A stretch of DNA of 64,000 bases from Entomohabitans teleogrylli (GTDB taxonomy: Bacteria; Pseudomonadota; Gammaproteobacteria; Enterobacterales; Enterobacteriaceae), in assembly GCF_001484765.1 (NCBI RefSeq), contig NZ_KQ947376.1, forward strand, positions 496,001 through 560,000, written 5' to 3'. Shown piece after piece: positions 18,833-28,213 of the stretch (position 1 is its first letter; every line of letters begins with the position of its first letter). A program made the translations under genes and the position numbers. The notes under the pieces are model-generated. The model did no database searches, had not been told where the DNA came from, and saw nothing but the letters and a program-made list of their open reading frames with translations.

Positions 18833-19237
18833 TTACTGAAACAGCGGCGTCGGCTTACCGTTATCGTCCACCGCCACAAAGTTAAACTGACCGTGGATCA
18901 CCTCTTCCCGCCCTTCCCGGTACATATCCTCAAGGAAAATGGTCACCGTTACGGTCAGGCTGGTATTGCCTACCCGGGTCACTTTTCCCGCCAGTTCCAC
19001 AATGGTGCCGGAGGGGATCGGATGGCGAAAGTTGATTTTTTCAGTCGATACCGTCACCAGCCGCTTGCGGCAAAAGCGCGTAGCGGTAATAAACGATACC
19101 TCATCCATCCATGCCAGGGCGGTGCCGCCAAACAGTGTGGAGTGGTGGTTGGTGGTAGTGGGGAAAACGACTTTCGCGACGCGAGTTTCTGACTGGGCGA
19201 TTTTTTGTTCCATCTGCTCGCTATTCTGACTGCTCAT
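18833..19237 (-). CDS. Acyl-CoA thioesterase, hotdog fold
   Basis: Cytosolic hotdog-fold thioesterase of 134 residues. The hallmark NHHSTLFGGTALAWMDEVSF (about residues 30-49) carries the catalytic Asp of the YciA/BACH class, and the strand VEKINFRHPIPSGT-like segment follows. It is related to, but distinct from, E. coli YciA. It hydrolyses acyl-CoAs, probably broad range. It lies 22 bases upstream of ydcR on the same strand, so the two may be co-transcribed. The exact acyl preference cannot be read from sequence. Confidence 0.84.
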   Translation of the reverse strand: MSSQNSEQMEQKIAQSETRVAKVVFPTTTNHHSTLFGGTALAWMDEVSFITATRFCRKRLVTVSTEKINFRHPIPSGTIVELAGKVTRVGNTSLTVTVTIFLEDMYREGREEVIHGQFNFVAVDDNGKPTPLFQ

Positions 19238-19462
19238 ACTGCATAGCTCTTACTGTTGATGACATCAATGGGACATCATCATAACAATAATTTAACCAAA
19301 AGAGGCCTCCAGAAGCGCTTTTATCACCACAAATTATATCAGTTAATTATTAATATCCATTTTTAATAAACTGTTATAGGTAAATATCACATTTCTGTTT
19401 CTGCCCCCGGCAAACGCCGCTGGTTAGCATAGCGCCAGGTCATTGGCTGTCACGAGGTAGTG

Positions 19463-20857
19463 ATGTTAGCACTCGATGCATTTAATCTGGCGAGGATTCA
19501 GTTCGCCTTTACGGTCTCTTTTCATATTATTTTCCCGGCGATCACCATTGGTCTCGCCAGCTATCTGGCGGTGCTGGAATGGCTATGGCTGCGGCGTCGC
19601 AATCCGGTCTGGCTCTCGCTGTGGCACTTCTGGGCAAAAATCTTTGCCGTTAACTTCGGGATGGGGGTGGTCTCCGGGCTGGTAATGGCCTTTCAGTTCG
19701 GCACTAACTGGAGCGGCTTTTCGCAGTTCGCCGGCAGTATTACCGGTCCGCTGCTTACTTATGAAGTGCTGACCGCTTTCTTCCTGGAAGCAGGCTTTCT
19801 TGGCGTGATGCTGTTTGGCTGGAACCGGGTCGGGCCGGGGCTGCATTTCTTCGCTACCTGCATGGTGGCGCTGGGGACCATTATCTCCACCTTCTGGATC
19901 CTCTCATCCAATAGCTGGATGCAGACCCCGCAGGGCCACGAAATCATTGATGGCCAGGTAGTGCCGGTCGACTGGCTGGCGGTGGTATTTAATCCTTCCT
20001 TCCCTTACCGGCTGTTGCATATGAGTACCGCGGCGTTTCTCAGCAGCGCACTGTTCGTCAGCGCCTCGGCGGCCTGGCACCTGCTGCGCGGCAACGATAC
20101 CCCGGCAATCCGCCGCATGTTTACCATGGCGCTGGGGATGACGTTGATTGTCGCCCCATTGCAGGCGGTGATTGGCGATCTCCACGGGCTGAACACCCTG
20201 GCGTATCAGCCGGCGAAAATCGCCGCTATCGAAGGGCACTGGGAAAATCCGCCCGGCGAAGCGACACCGCTGATTCTGGTGGGCTGGCCGGACATGCAGC
20301 GCGAAGAGACCCGCTATGCTGTGAAAATCCCCGCACTGGGTAGCCTGATCCTCACCCACAGTCTCGGGCGCCAGGTGCCGGCGCTGAAAGAGTTTCCCGC
20401 CGCCGATCGCCCGAATTCACTGGTGGTGTTCTGGTCATTTCGCATCATGGCCGGGCTTGGCGTCCTGATGATCCTGCTCGGCGCGATCGCCCTGTGGCTG
20501 CGCTACCGGCAGCGCCTGTATCACAGCCGCCCTTTCCTGTGCTTTGCGCTGTGGATGGGGCCGAGCGGCCTGCTGGCGATCCTGGCCGGATGGGTAACGA
20601 CCGAGGTTGGCCGCCAGCCGTGGGTGGTCTATGGACTGCAGCGCACCCGCGATGCGGTTTCCGCCCACGGTGAGCTGCATATGAGCGTCAGCCTGCTGGC
20701 CTTCCTGGTGGTTTACTGTTCCGTGTTCGGCGTCGGCTATCTGTACATGATGCGCCTGATTCGCAAGGGTCCGCCGCCGCTGCACACACTGCCCGTTCCC
20801 GCGTCCGGCACGCCGGCGCGCCCGCTGTCGGCCATTCCAGATGGAGAGCTACGCTAA
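19463..20857 (+). CDS. cioA: Cytochrome bd-type quinol oxidase subunit I (cyanide-insensitive, CioA type)
   Basis: Subunit I of a bd-family quinol oxidase, 464 residues, inner membrane. Visible haem ligands are His in SFHIIFPA (near 19) and His in RLLHMSTAAF (near 185); the quinol-site motif GRQPWVVYG is present. The Q loop is short, placing it with CioA rather than the long-loop CydA. I chose the ATG at 19463, with GAGG five bases upstream; a GTG directly before it is the alternative. It overlaps the subunit II start by one base. Family role: reduction of oxygen to water with quinol, often tolerant of cyanide. Confidence 0.9.
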   Translation: MLALDAFNLARIQFAFTVSFHIIFPAITIGLASYLAVLEWLWLRRRNPVWLSLWHFWAKIFAVNFGMGVVSGLVMAFQFGTNWSGFSQFAGSITGPLLTYEVLTAFFLEAGFLGVMLFGWNRVGPGLHFFATCMVALGTIISTFWILSSNSWMQTPQGHEIIDGQVVPVDWLAVVFNPSFPYRLLHMSTAAFLSSALFVSASAAWHLLRGNDTPAIRRMFTMALGMTLIVAPLQAVIGDLHGLNTLAYQPAKIAAIEGHWENPPGEATPLILVGWPDMQREETRYAVKIPALGSLILTHSLGRQVPALKEFPAADRPNSLVVFWSFRIMAGLGVLMILLGAIALWLRYRQRLYHSRPFLCFALWMGPSGLLAILAGWVTTEVGRQPWVVYGLQRTRDAVSAHGELHMSVSLLAFLVVYCSVFGVGYLYMMRLIRKGPPPLHTLPVPASGTPARPLSAIPDGELR

Positions 20858-21867
20858 TGGCTATTGATTTATCGCTGATCTGGTTCGCGATCATTATTTT
20901 CGCCATTCTGATGTACATCGTGATGGACGGTTTCGACCTCGGGGTGGGCATTCTGTTTCCGCTGGTGCCGGACGCCGCCGGGCGCGACGTGATGGTCAAC
21001 AGCGTAGCCCCGGTCTGGGACGGTAATGAAACCTGGCTGGTGCTGGGCGGCGCCGCGCTGTTTGGCGCCTTCCCTCTCGCCTATGCGGTGATTATCGACG
21101 CCCTGGCGATCCCGCTGACCCTGATGCTGATCGGGCTGATCTTTCGCGGCGTGGCGTTTGAATTTCGTTTTAAAGCTCCGGCCGCCCATCGTCGCTTCTG
21201 GGATGGCGCCTTCCTCGGCGGGTCGCTGATGGCCACCTTCTGCCAGGGGGTGGTGGCGGGCGCGGTAGTCAACGGGATAGCCGTCAGCGATCGCCATTAC
21301 GCCGGCGGACCTTTTGACTGGCTGAACGCCTTTACCCTGTTCTGCGGTTTCGGCCTGGTGGTGGCGTATGGGCTACTGGGCGCCACCTGGCTTATCGCCA
21401 AAGCGGAGGATCCGCTGGCGCGGCAGATGCGGCGCCTGACCCGTGGGTTATTGCCGGTACTGCTGCTGACTTTTCTGGTTATCAGCCTGTGGACGCCGCT
21501 GGCTCAGCCAGCCGTCGCCCGGCGCTGGTTTAGTCTGCCGGGTTTCTGGTTTTTACTGCCGGTACCGCTGATGGTGGCCGCCTTCAGCCTCCTGCTGTGG
21601 CGTCGGGCGACGGACAGTCAGGTCAATATACAGCCGTTCCTGCTGGCGCTGGGGCTGATATTCCTCGGTTTCGCCGGGCTGGGCATCAGTATCTGGCCGC
21701 ATCTGATACCTCCGCATGTCACTCTGTGGCAGGCGGCGGCGCCAGCGGCCAGCCAGCGTTTTATGCTGGTCGGCGCGCTGATCATTATCCCGGTGATCCT
21801 CGGCTATACGGCGTGGAGCTACTGGGTGTTTCGCGGCAAAGTACCGTCCGGGGAGGGATACCACTGA
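20857..21867 (+). CDS. cioB: Cytochrome bd-type quinol oxidase subunit II (CioB type)
   Basis: Subunit II, 336 residues, with eight to nine predicted membrane helices. Typical CydB/CioB elements are the N-terminal YIVMDGFDLGVGILFPLV and VWDGNETWLVLGGAALFGAF. It pairs with the upstream subunit I; the genes share one base (TAATG), as does the next gene, giving a tightly coupled three-gene operon. It stabilises the haem-bearing subunit. Confidence 0.91.
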   Translation: MAIDLSLIWFAIIIFAILMYIVMDGFDLGVGILFPLVPDAAGRDVMVNSVAPVWDGNETWLVLGGAALFGAFPLAYAVIIDALAIPLTLMLIGLIFRGVAFEFRFKAPAAHRRFWDGAFLGGSLMATFCQGVVAGAVVNGIAVSDRHYAGGPFDWLNAFTLFCGFGLVVAYGLLGATWLIAKAEDPLARQMRRLTRGLLPVLLLTFLVISLWTPLAQPAVARRWFSLPGFWFLLPVPLMVAAFSLLLWRRATDSQVNIQPFLLALGLIFLGFAGLGISIWPHLIPPHVTLWQAAAPAASQRFMLVGALIIIPVILGYTAWSYWVFRGKVPSGEGYH

Positions 21868-21992
21868 TGGCGCCGTTCTGGAAACGCTTGCTGTGGCTGG
21901 CGGCCCTGTGGGGAGGCAGCGTGTTGACGCTTGGCGTCATCAGCCTGCTGTTTCGCCTGCTGATGACCGCCGCGGGGTTCCGTTCCCCGTAA
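21867..21992 (+). CDS. Small third subunit of the bd oxidase (DUF2474, CydX-like)
   Basis: A 41-residue single-helix membrane protein beginning MAPFWKRLLWLAALWGGSVL. It overlaps the CioB stop by one base (TGATG). DUF2474 proteins are known at this position behind CioAB operons and are thought to play the part of CydX, the small subunit needed for assembly or stability. Too short for many gene finders but well supported by context and the Trp-rich N-terminus. Confidence 0.85.
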   Translation: MAPFWKRLLWLAALWGGSVLTLGVISLLFRLLMTAAGFRSP

Positions 21993-21994
21993 TA

Positions 21995-22870
21995 TCAGTA
22001 TTCCAGCACTCCGCGCGCCAGCGGCATATAGCGCAGGGAGAAGAACAGTCGCTGGCGCCCGGCCCGGGGCGGCTCACTGAGCAACCGCTGCTGGGCCAAC
22101 GCATCGAGCGGTGTGGCGTGGAATCCGGAGCGGGAACGGTCTTCGCGGAACAACTCCACGACGGTGCCGTCGGCCTGGCCGGCCAGATACAGATTGCGCT
22201 CCTGAGGAGTCAGCTTGCCGCTGCCGGCGCCGTCCTGAACCCAGACGCTGACGCCGCTGGCGCGCAGGGTGTTCACCAGTCGCTGGTATCCCTGCGGGGA
22301 CATATTACCGGCAAAGAAACTGCTCACCGCTACCGGTTTCACCGCCAGCGCATCCAGCGACAGCCGGGTATCAGACAGCCACTGCTGCGCCAGGCGCTGC
22401 GCCTGCTCATCGCGCCAGCGTAAATCGTCGATTTCACTGCTGATATACCAGCCGCCGATCTGCGCCGCCCCCAGCAGTTGCAGCCACTGCCTGGCCGTCG
22501 CCACATCCACCGCCCGCAAATGGTTCAGGTAGTTTTCCAGCGCCGGCAGCGGCTGATTCTGGCGGTTGAAAAAATCAGGATCGGCGTGCAGGCCGACAAC
22601 CAGTTGCAGGCCGGCGGCGCGGGCGATACGCGCTTTATCCGCCAGCCACTGGCGCGCCGGGTCATCCCAAAAACCATCGCCATAGCGTGTCCACTGAATC
22701 ACCAGCGTATCAATCCCCGCGCGGCGCAGATCGCCCATCATCTTCTGCCAGCGGTCGTCGCTGACCGACATATCGCGCAACTGGGGTTGGTAGATAACGC
22801 CGTTCATCCCCTGGGCCAGCGGCGACAACAGCGCCAGCCCCCACAGTAATAGTGCCCATAACCTGCGCAT
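21995..22870 (-). CDS. ybcH: YbcH-like DUF4434 protein, third gene of the nfrBA operon
   Basis: Exported protein of 291 residues: a signal peptide (RRLWALLLWGLALLSPLAQG) followed by a TIM-barrel-like DUF4434 domain (YQPQLRDMSVSDDRW, DTLVIQWTRYGDG, GWYISSEIDDLRW). It starts at the nfrA stop with one base shared. DUF4434 proteins resemble glycoside hydrolases, and E. coli ybcH lies next to nfrAB, so a role in processing the NfrAB polysaccharide is likely but unproved. Glu/Asp of ISSEID are candidate catalytic residues. Confidence 0.8.
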   Translation of the reverse strand: MRRLWALLLWGLALLSPLAQGMNGVIYQPQLRDMSVSDDRWQKMMGDLRRAGIDTLVIQWTRYGDGFWDDPARQWLADKARIARAAGLQLVVGLHADPDFFNRQNQPLPALENYLNHLRAVDVATARQWLQLLGAAQIGGWYISSEIDDLRWRDEQAQRLAQQWLSDTRLSLDALAVKPVAVSSFFAGNMSPQGYQRLVNTLRASGVSVWVQDGAGSGKLTPQERNLYLAGQADGTVVELFREDRSRSGFHATPLDALAQQRLLSEPPRAGRQRLFFSLRYMPLARGVLEY

Positions 22871-25638
22871 TACCAGCGTACCCCCAGAGTCAAAAACAGA
22901 CCGTTGCGATTTCCGGCTTCACTTCCCGGACGATCCAGCGTGCGCTGGTACTCCAGGCCGACACTGGTTTTATGGGCAAACGCATCGTAGTCGGTTTCCC
23001 CTGACCAGTGATTAAAACGCACGCCGATACCGGCCCGGGTGTAATCCTGCCAGCCTGGCGCATTGCTGGTTGCGCTGTACTGCAAATGCCAGTAAGGCTC
23101 CAGCGTCTGGTGCGACGAGATTTTCTGGTGCCAGCTCTGCCGGTAGTCAGCGGTATACAGCTGATTATCGGCCCTCACATAATGGGCGGCATCCAGATAC
23201 AGGTTCTGGGCGAACCACCCCTGGCCGCGCGGGTGCCAGTCATCGCTGAAGCGACCGCCATTGAAGAACGACGCGCTGGCGCGCAGCATCAGGTCGGCAT
23301 CGCCATTCTTGTCCAGCGGTATCTGCTGTTCAGCGGCCAGATAAAAGACCTGCTCGCGCAGCGGTTTCCAGCGAATCCCGGCCGCCAGTAATGGATCGAA
23401 CACCGGCGCCATATTGTTGCGCCCGGCGCTGCCGGCGGTCATACGGGTATATACCGACAGCAGATCGCCGTCGATAATCTGGTTACGCCCAAGACGATAT
23501 TCCGCTTCGGCCTGGGCATAACTGCGATAGCTGCCCGGCTGCGGATTGCTGTTCACCCCGCTGGCGGTCTGACGCGAATCCCGGGTCAGACCCAGGGTCG
23601 AGTCGAAAGTGAATGTCCAGCGCCGGGCGCTGTCTTCGTGAATACGCCGCAGATTAAACCGCTCGTCGCGCTGCTCATCGCTGAGCGTGGCGCCGGGGAC
23701 CAGCGTATTGTCGATATCATCCACCACCCGCTCGCTGTAGCGTTTAATATCCGGCTTATTATCCAGCCGCTGGCTGACATAAATCATCTGGCGCAGCAGT
23801 TGCGGATCGTCAGGCGTTTGTTCCAGCGCCTGGCGGAAACGCTGCGCCGCCCCCGCCATATCCCCCCGCTGATACAGGGCGCCGCCCTGGACCGCCAGAC
23901 CGGGTCCGGCGCTGTAACCCGCCAGCGGATCCGCCAGATTGCGCATCCAGGCCACCTCCTGCCAGTGGGCCTGGGCTTTGACATCCTGCGCTTCACGGGC
24001 GCTGAGGGCCGCAGCGCGGATATCCTCATCAGCCATGGTGTCCGGCGGCATTTCGCGCCACAGGCGATCCGCCAGTGACCAGTCCTGTACCTCATAGGCC
24101 AGGTAAGCCGCCTGGCGCTGGTAATAGACGCCGCTGTCGCGCGCCTGCGCCTGCTGCGCCGCAAATAATGACAGGCCTGGCGCGATGGGGCGATAGCACT
24201 CCACCAGCCGCGACCACGTGGCGGCGTCATATCCGGCGGAAAAATCCCCCAGCAGCGTGCGTAGTGTGGGACAGGAGCCGGCATCGCTGAACAATGACGC
24301 CTGCATCATGCGGATCGCCGGACTGCCCCCCGGCTCAGCCAGCCGCTGGCGCTGCCGGGCAGTCAAATCCTGCGGCCGCTGGCGCGCCAGTTCCAGGGTC
24401 CGGCCGATTAATGCGTTCTGGCGCGCGCCGGCGCCATTGAACGGCCAGCGGTCGATCAACAGCGCCAGCGCCTGCGCGGGTTGTTTCAGCACCACCAGTT
24501 GATAGCTGTATCTGTCCAGCGCCGACCAGTCCAGCGCTGAACGGGCGTTTAACTGGCGGATATACTGCGCCGCCTGGCGACCGTTCCCCTCCGCCAGACT
24601 GAGCGCCAGGCGCTGATTCAGTCCCTCGTCTCCGGGAAACGTTTCCAGCAGCGTCTCCGCCCCCCGCCGATCCTGCTGTTGCAGACGCAGGGGCACCAGG
24701 GTATTGAGGATCCACGCTTTATTGGCGGCAAATTGCGGGGCGTAATCCGCCACCGCCTGCGGCGGATTTTCGCTGCGGGTCGCCAGCAGCCACAGCCAGT
24801 TATACTCATCGCCCTGCTGATTAAAGCGCGGCTGACGTTGTTTCAGGTAGCTGCGTAAGCGCTGGGTCTCGCCGCGCCGCGCCAGCGACTGCGCATAGGC
24901 CAGTTGCATATCCGGGCTGTTCATCACGCCCTGACGCTGTAAGTCGAGGATCCGGTCGTCGTGGCGCAGACGCAGCAGAATGGCAAACCACTGCTGATAC
25001 TCTTCCTCACTGAGTGTCTTACGGCGATCCATACGCGCAAAACTTTCATCCGCCAGCGACCAGTTGCTGAGCCCGATAGCCCGCTGCGCCAGCTCGCTGG
25101 TTAATTCACGGCCCTCTTCACTGTCGCGCAGCGCATTCTCCTGGCTAATCTGGCTCGCCACCTCCAGCTCACCCATGGTCAGCGCCTGGCGCGCCACCTG
25201 CTGCCAGCAGCGCACGGCGTCGCAGGTCGCTTTCCACGCCAGGAGATCGGCGCGGTTGCGGATCTGCGGTAGCTTTTCCGGCAAGACGTCGAATGCCTGG
25301 CGCAGCGCCGGGTTATTGGGATCTTTTTTCAACTGGCGGGACAGTAACTTCCGGGCGGAATCATCATGGCCGAACTGCCGGTATGCTTCGGCGAGGATCA
25401 GGGTCAGGCCGCTGTTGTCCGGCGCCAGTTGCAGGGCATGCTGAAAATTCTCCAGCGCCTGTTTTTCATCACGGTTTTTCAGCGCCTTTTGCCCGCGATC
25501 GAGGAACGGGTAAACCCGAAAATACTGATAATCGCTGAGCCCATAACGCTCCTGTTGTTCTGCACCGGACGCGATCCCCGCCGTCGCCCCCAGCAAACAG
25601 CCCAGCACCAGCGCCACAGGGGTAAAACGAAAATTCAT
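22870..25638 (-). CDS. nfrA: NfrA, outer-membrane phage N4 receptor / exopolysaccharide porin
   Basis: Protein of 922 residues: a signal peptide (VALVLGCLLGATAG, start MNFRFTP), tetratricopeptide repeats over roughly residues 60-650, and a C-terminal beta barrel ending in GVRW with an aromatic last residue, typical of outer-membrane proteins. E. coli NfrA (990) is the phage N4 receptor and, with NfrB, part of an exopolysaccharide secretion machine. The ATG at 25638 overlaps the nfrB stop as ATGA. A longer reading from 25710 lies within nfrB. Confidence 0.9.
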   Translation of the reverse strand: MNFRFTPVALVLGCLLGATAGIASGAEQQERYGLSDYQYFRVYPFLDRGQKALKNRDEKQALENFQHALQLAPDNSGLTLILAEAYRQFGHDDSARKLLSRQLKKDPNNPALRQAFDVLPEKLPQIRNRADLLAWKATCDAVRCWQQVARQALTMGELEVASQISQENALRDSEEGRELTSELAQRAIGLSNWSLADESFARMDRRKTLSEEEYQQWFAILLRLRHDDRILDLQRQGVMNSPDMQLAYAQSLARRGETQRLRSYLKQRQPRFNQQGDEYNWLWLLATRSENPPQAVADYAPQFAANKAWILNTLVPLRLQQQDRRGAETLLETFPGDEGLNQRLALSLAEGNGRQAAQYIRQLNARSALDWSALDRYSYQLVVLKQPAQALALLIDRWPFNGAGARQNALIGRTLELARQRPQDLTARQRQRLAEPGGSPAIRMMQASLFSDAGSCPTLRTLLGDFSAGYDAATWSRLVECYRPIAPGLSLFAAQQAQARDSGVYYQRQAAYLAYEVQDWSLADRLWREMPPDTMADEDIRAAALSAREAQDVKAQAHWQEVAWMRNLADPLAGYSAGPGLAVQGGALYQRGDMAGAAQRFRQALEQTPDDPQLLRQMIYVSQRLDNKPDIKRYSERVVDDIDNTLVPGATLSDEQRDERFNLRRIHEDSARRWTFTFDSTLGLTRDSRQTASGVNSNPQPGSYRSYAQAEAEYRLGRNQIIDGDLLSVYTRMTAGSAGRNNMAPVFDPLLAAGIRWKPLREQVFYLAAEQQIPLDKNGDADLMLRASASFFNGGRFSDDWHPRGQGWFAQNLYLDAAHYVRADNQLYTADYRQSWHQKISSHQTLEPYWHLQYSATSNAPGWQDYTRAGIGVRFNHWSGETDYDAFAHKTSVGLEYQRTLDRPGSEAGNRNGLFLTLGVRW

Positions 25639-27857
25639 GATACCCCTCCGGACAAGGCGGCAATTTGCAAACTGGAGATACCGTGCTGATGCAGCAACGT
25701 TTCCATGCACGGTTGCAACGCTTTCTGGCGATCCAGCGCTCGGGTGACGTCTTCATCGTTGACGACGCCTTCCGCCACCAGAAACTCGCCAAACTGTAAA
25801 TCGCTGCGCTCAAAGCGCAGTAATAGCGCCTTGAGTACCGCTTCATTAAGATGCAACTGGCTGGTCAACACCTCGGCAAACAGCAACTGCCCGGAGACCC
25901 AGGTTTGCCAGATACTTTCGCCCTGTTCCGCCGTCAACATGCCGGAACGCACCGCGCCGTCGACCAGCTGGCGCTTGTTCTGGCGCTGCTCCAGATACCA
26001 GTAGCGCAGCCCGACAACCACCTGACCGCGCGGCACAATCACATAACGCACCGGCATACTGACTTTGCGGCCCAGCGCCGCCAGAGAGACCGGGTCGATA
26101 GCGCTTTCGCTGGCGCAGACCAGGGTATCATCTTCCACCCGCAGCGGCAGAATGGCGTAATGCAGCGCCACCTTAGCCGGCACCCGGGCTATCAGCGCAG
26201 GATCAATTTGCAGGCTGTTAAGGTCCTCTGACGCCACGTGCGCCTGCTCCGCCAGCGCGCGCGCCAGTTGAGGCGCGGAAATCATCCCCTGGTGCAGCAT
26301 ACTGCCCCCCAGTTTCAGACCCGGCACGCGATTGACCAGCGCCTGCTCAAGCTGTTCCGCGCTGATGGCGCCCTGTTCGACGAGGATCTCCCCGACAGGG
26401 CGCATTGCCGGGCTGCGGCCGGCGACGGAAGGAAAGTCATGGGTCGTTTTATCCCACGCCACCCGGCGCGGATCGCCGTGTTGAATCACCTGACGGATAG
26501 CCCGCCAGTTGGCCATAAAGTTAATCAGGTTGCCCCAGAACAGACGTGGAATAACCAGCAGCCCCTGGCCGATGCCATAGTAACCGGTGACAAAGATCAT
26601 GCGTTGCACGATGCGGTTACACATCAGAATTAAATTGCCCCACAGCAGCAAAACCAGCCACATGTCACCCTGGAACACCGATAAAAATTGCCACGGATCG
26701 CTGGCCAGCATCTGGTAAATCCACAGTGCGATCAGCTGTAGCGCGACACACATCGCGGTGAAGCTGAGGAAGTTAGCGATGGCGCCTTTACGGTCGCGCC
26801 ATAAAAAGTAGTTCAGTATCGGGCTACTGGTCCAGCGGTGGGTTTTGAATCCCTGAAAGACGATGCCGATAATCCAGCGTGACTTCTGGCGCACCGCCGT
26901 CTGGTAGGTATCGGGAAAATATTCGCGCACGCAAATAACATCCGCCGTACGGCGCCGCTGGCCGAAAAGACGCTTTTTATGGGGATCGGCCAGCACCGGG
27001 AAGCGGCAAAATATTTCGCTCATCCCTTTCTGACGCAGGCGAAAGCCGATGTCGTAGTCCTCTGTCAGACTCTGGACGTCAAAGGCAATCCCGTCGCCGT
27101 CGGCCAGCAGCGCCATCACCGCGCGGCGGCTGAAGCAAGTGCCGACCCCGGCGCTGGGAACCTGACCTGACAGGGCTTCGCGCACCGGGACATCTTTGCC
27201 ATGCAGTTCAGAAAATTCATCGAGATACGACAGGCTGGTGAAGTGGTACCACGGACGTTCAAAGGGATAGACCGGGATCTGGATCAGATCCTTACGCGCT
27301 ACCAGATAGTTGAACAGCCGCAGTTCCATGGGAGAGATGACATCTTCGGCATCGTGCAGAATAAACCCGGCAAAATTCAGCCGCGCCTGATTTTCAAACT
27401 GCAAAATGGCATCCAGCACGTTATTCAGGCAGTCGGCTTTGCTGGTTGGCCCCGGCCTCGCGCACACCACTTTATGCACGTTGGGAAATCGGGCGCACAC
27501 TTCATCGACATCGCGCTGGGTATCCGGATCGTTCGGGTAGGTACCGACAAAAATATGGTAATTCTCATAATCGAGCGTCGAAGCCGCCAGTTCCGCCATA
27601 TTGCCGATAACCCCGGTTTCATTCCACGCCGGCACCATAATCGCCAGCGGTTTTTCGTCCGGTTGGTAGAGCGCGCGATAGTCGAGCCGCTCATTCTTGC
27701 GATACACCGTCAGCGCGCGCCACAGACGCCGCACCCAGAAAACAATATCAATGAAAAGATCGTCTATCCCACTGATAAACATCATGATGGCCAGAGTAAT
27801 CGCCACGACCTTCACGACATAAAGGTACGTCGTAAAGTAATCAATCAACCAAACCAT
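25635..27857 (-). CDS. nfrB: NfrB, inner-membrane glycosyltransferase (phage N4 adsorption protein B)
   Basis: Membrane glycosyltransferase family 2 protein of 740 residues. The GT2 core shows MVPAWNE (near 75), the DxD-like HDAEDVISP (near 168), TEDYDIGFRLRQ and the acceptor motif KSRWIIG (Q/RxxRW type). Membrane helices flank it (start of the protein and residues 365-440). The C-terminal third (from about 490) contains repeats of the MshEN/GspE-N fold (EILVEQGAISAEQLEQAL), which bind cyclic di-GMP in related proteins. First gene of nfrB-nfrA-ybcH. Confidence 0.91.
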   Translation of the reverse strand: MVWLIDYFTTYLYVVKVVAITLAIMMFISGIDDLFIDIVFWVRRLWRALTVYRKNERLDYRALYQPDEKPLAIMVPAWNETGVIGNMAELAASTLDYENYHIFVGTYPNDPDTQRDVDEVCARFPNVHKVVCARPGPTSKADCLNNVLDAILQFENQARLNFAGFILHDAEDVISPMELRLFNYLVARKDLIQIPVYPFERPWYHFTSLSYLDEFSELHGKDVPVREALSGQVPSAGVGTCFSRRAVMALLADGDGIAFDVQSLTEDYDIGFRLRQKGMSEIFCRFPVLADPHKKRLFGQRRRTADVICVREYFPDTYQTAVRQKSRWIIGIVFQGFKTHRWTSSPILNYFLWRDRKGAIANFLSFTAMCVALQLIALWIYQMLASDPWQFLSVFQGDMWLVLLLWGNLILMCNRIVQRMIFVTGYYGIGQGLLVIPRLFWGNLINFMANWRAIRQVIQHGDPRRVAWDKTTHDFPSVAGRSPAMRPVGEILVEQGAISAEQLEQALVNRVPGLKLGGSMLHQGMISAPQLARALAEQAHVASEDLNSLQIDPALIARVPAKVALHYAILPLRVEDDTLVCASESAIDPVSLAALGRKVSMPVRYVIVPRGQVVVGLRYWYLEQRQNKRQLVDGAVRSGMLTAEQGESIWQTWVSGQLLFAEVLTSQLHLNEAVLKALLLRFERSDLQFGEFLVAEGVVNDEDVTRALDRQKALQPCMETLLHQHGISSLQIAALSGGVS

Positions 27858-28213
27858 AGTGTGCGGTGCGCCTCAGAGATTCTGCATCAGACAGGAAGCG
27901 TTAATGACAGCGTAAAGAAGATGCCAGAGAGCGGTAAATGTTACTGGTATCATATGACAAAAGGACCCGATACCAAATACGATTTACTTATAAAAGTGCG
28001 TAAATAAGGAATAAAACGCCATAAATCAAGTTTATTAACAGTTATTTAATTGGGAAATATAGAATACATCGATATTTGTAACAACCATTAGGATAATTCC
28101 TTCGCTTATGCTGACCGGAAGCCGATTTCCCCGCCCATTGCGGAGCAAATCACCGCCCCCCTGCGGCCAGCGTTCCTTTTCGTATAGCACAAAATCGCGC
28201 GTTACGCTTTCGG
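27858..28213. other. 356-base intergenic region upstream of nfrB
   Basis: The left part (27880-28090) is AT-rich and should contain the nfrB promoter. The right part (28100-28213) is GC-rich and lies beyond the ptsJ stop. No gene, terminator with a T tract, or repeat stood out. Confidence 0.45.

Noticed and set aside
27201-28007. Open frame of 268 codons antisense to the nfrB start
   Set aside because: Shadow of the NfrB reading frame; composition is not protein-like and nothing is recognised.
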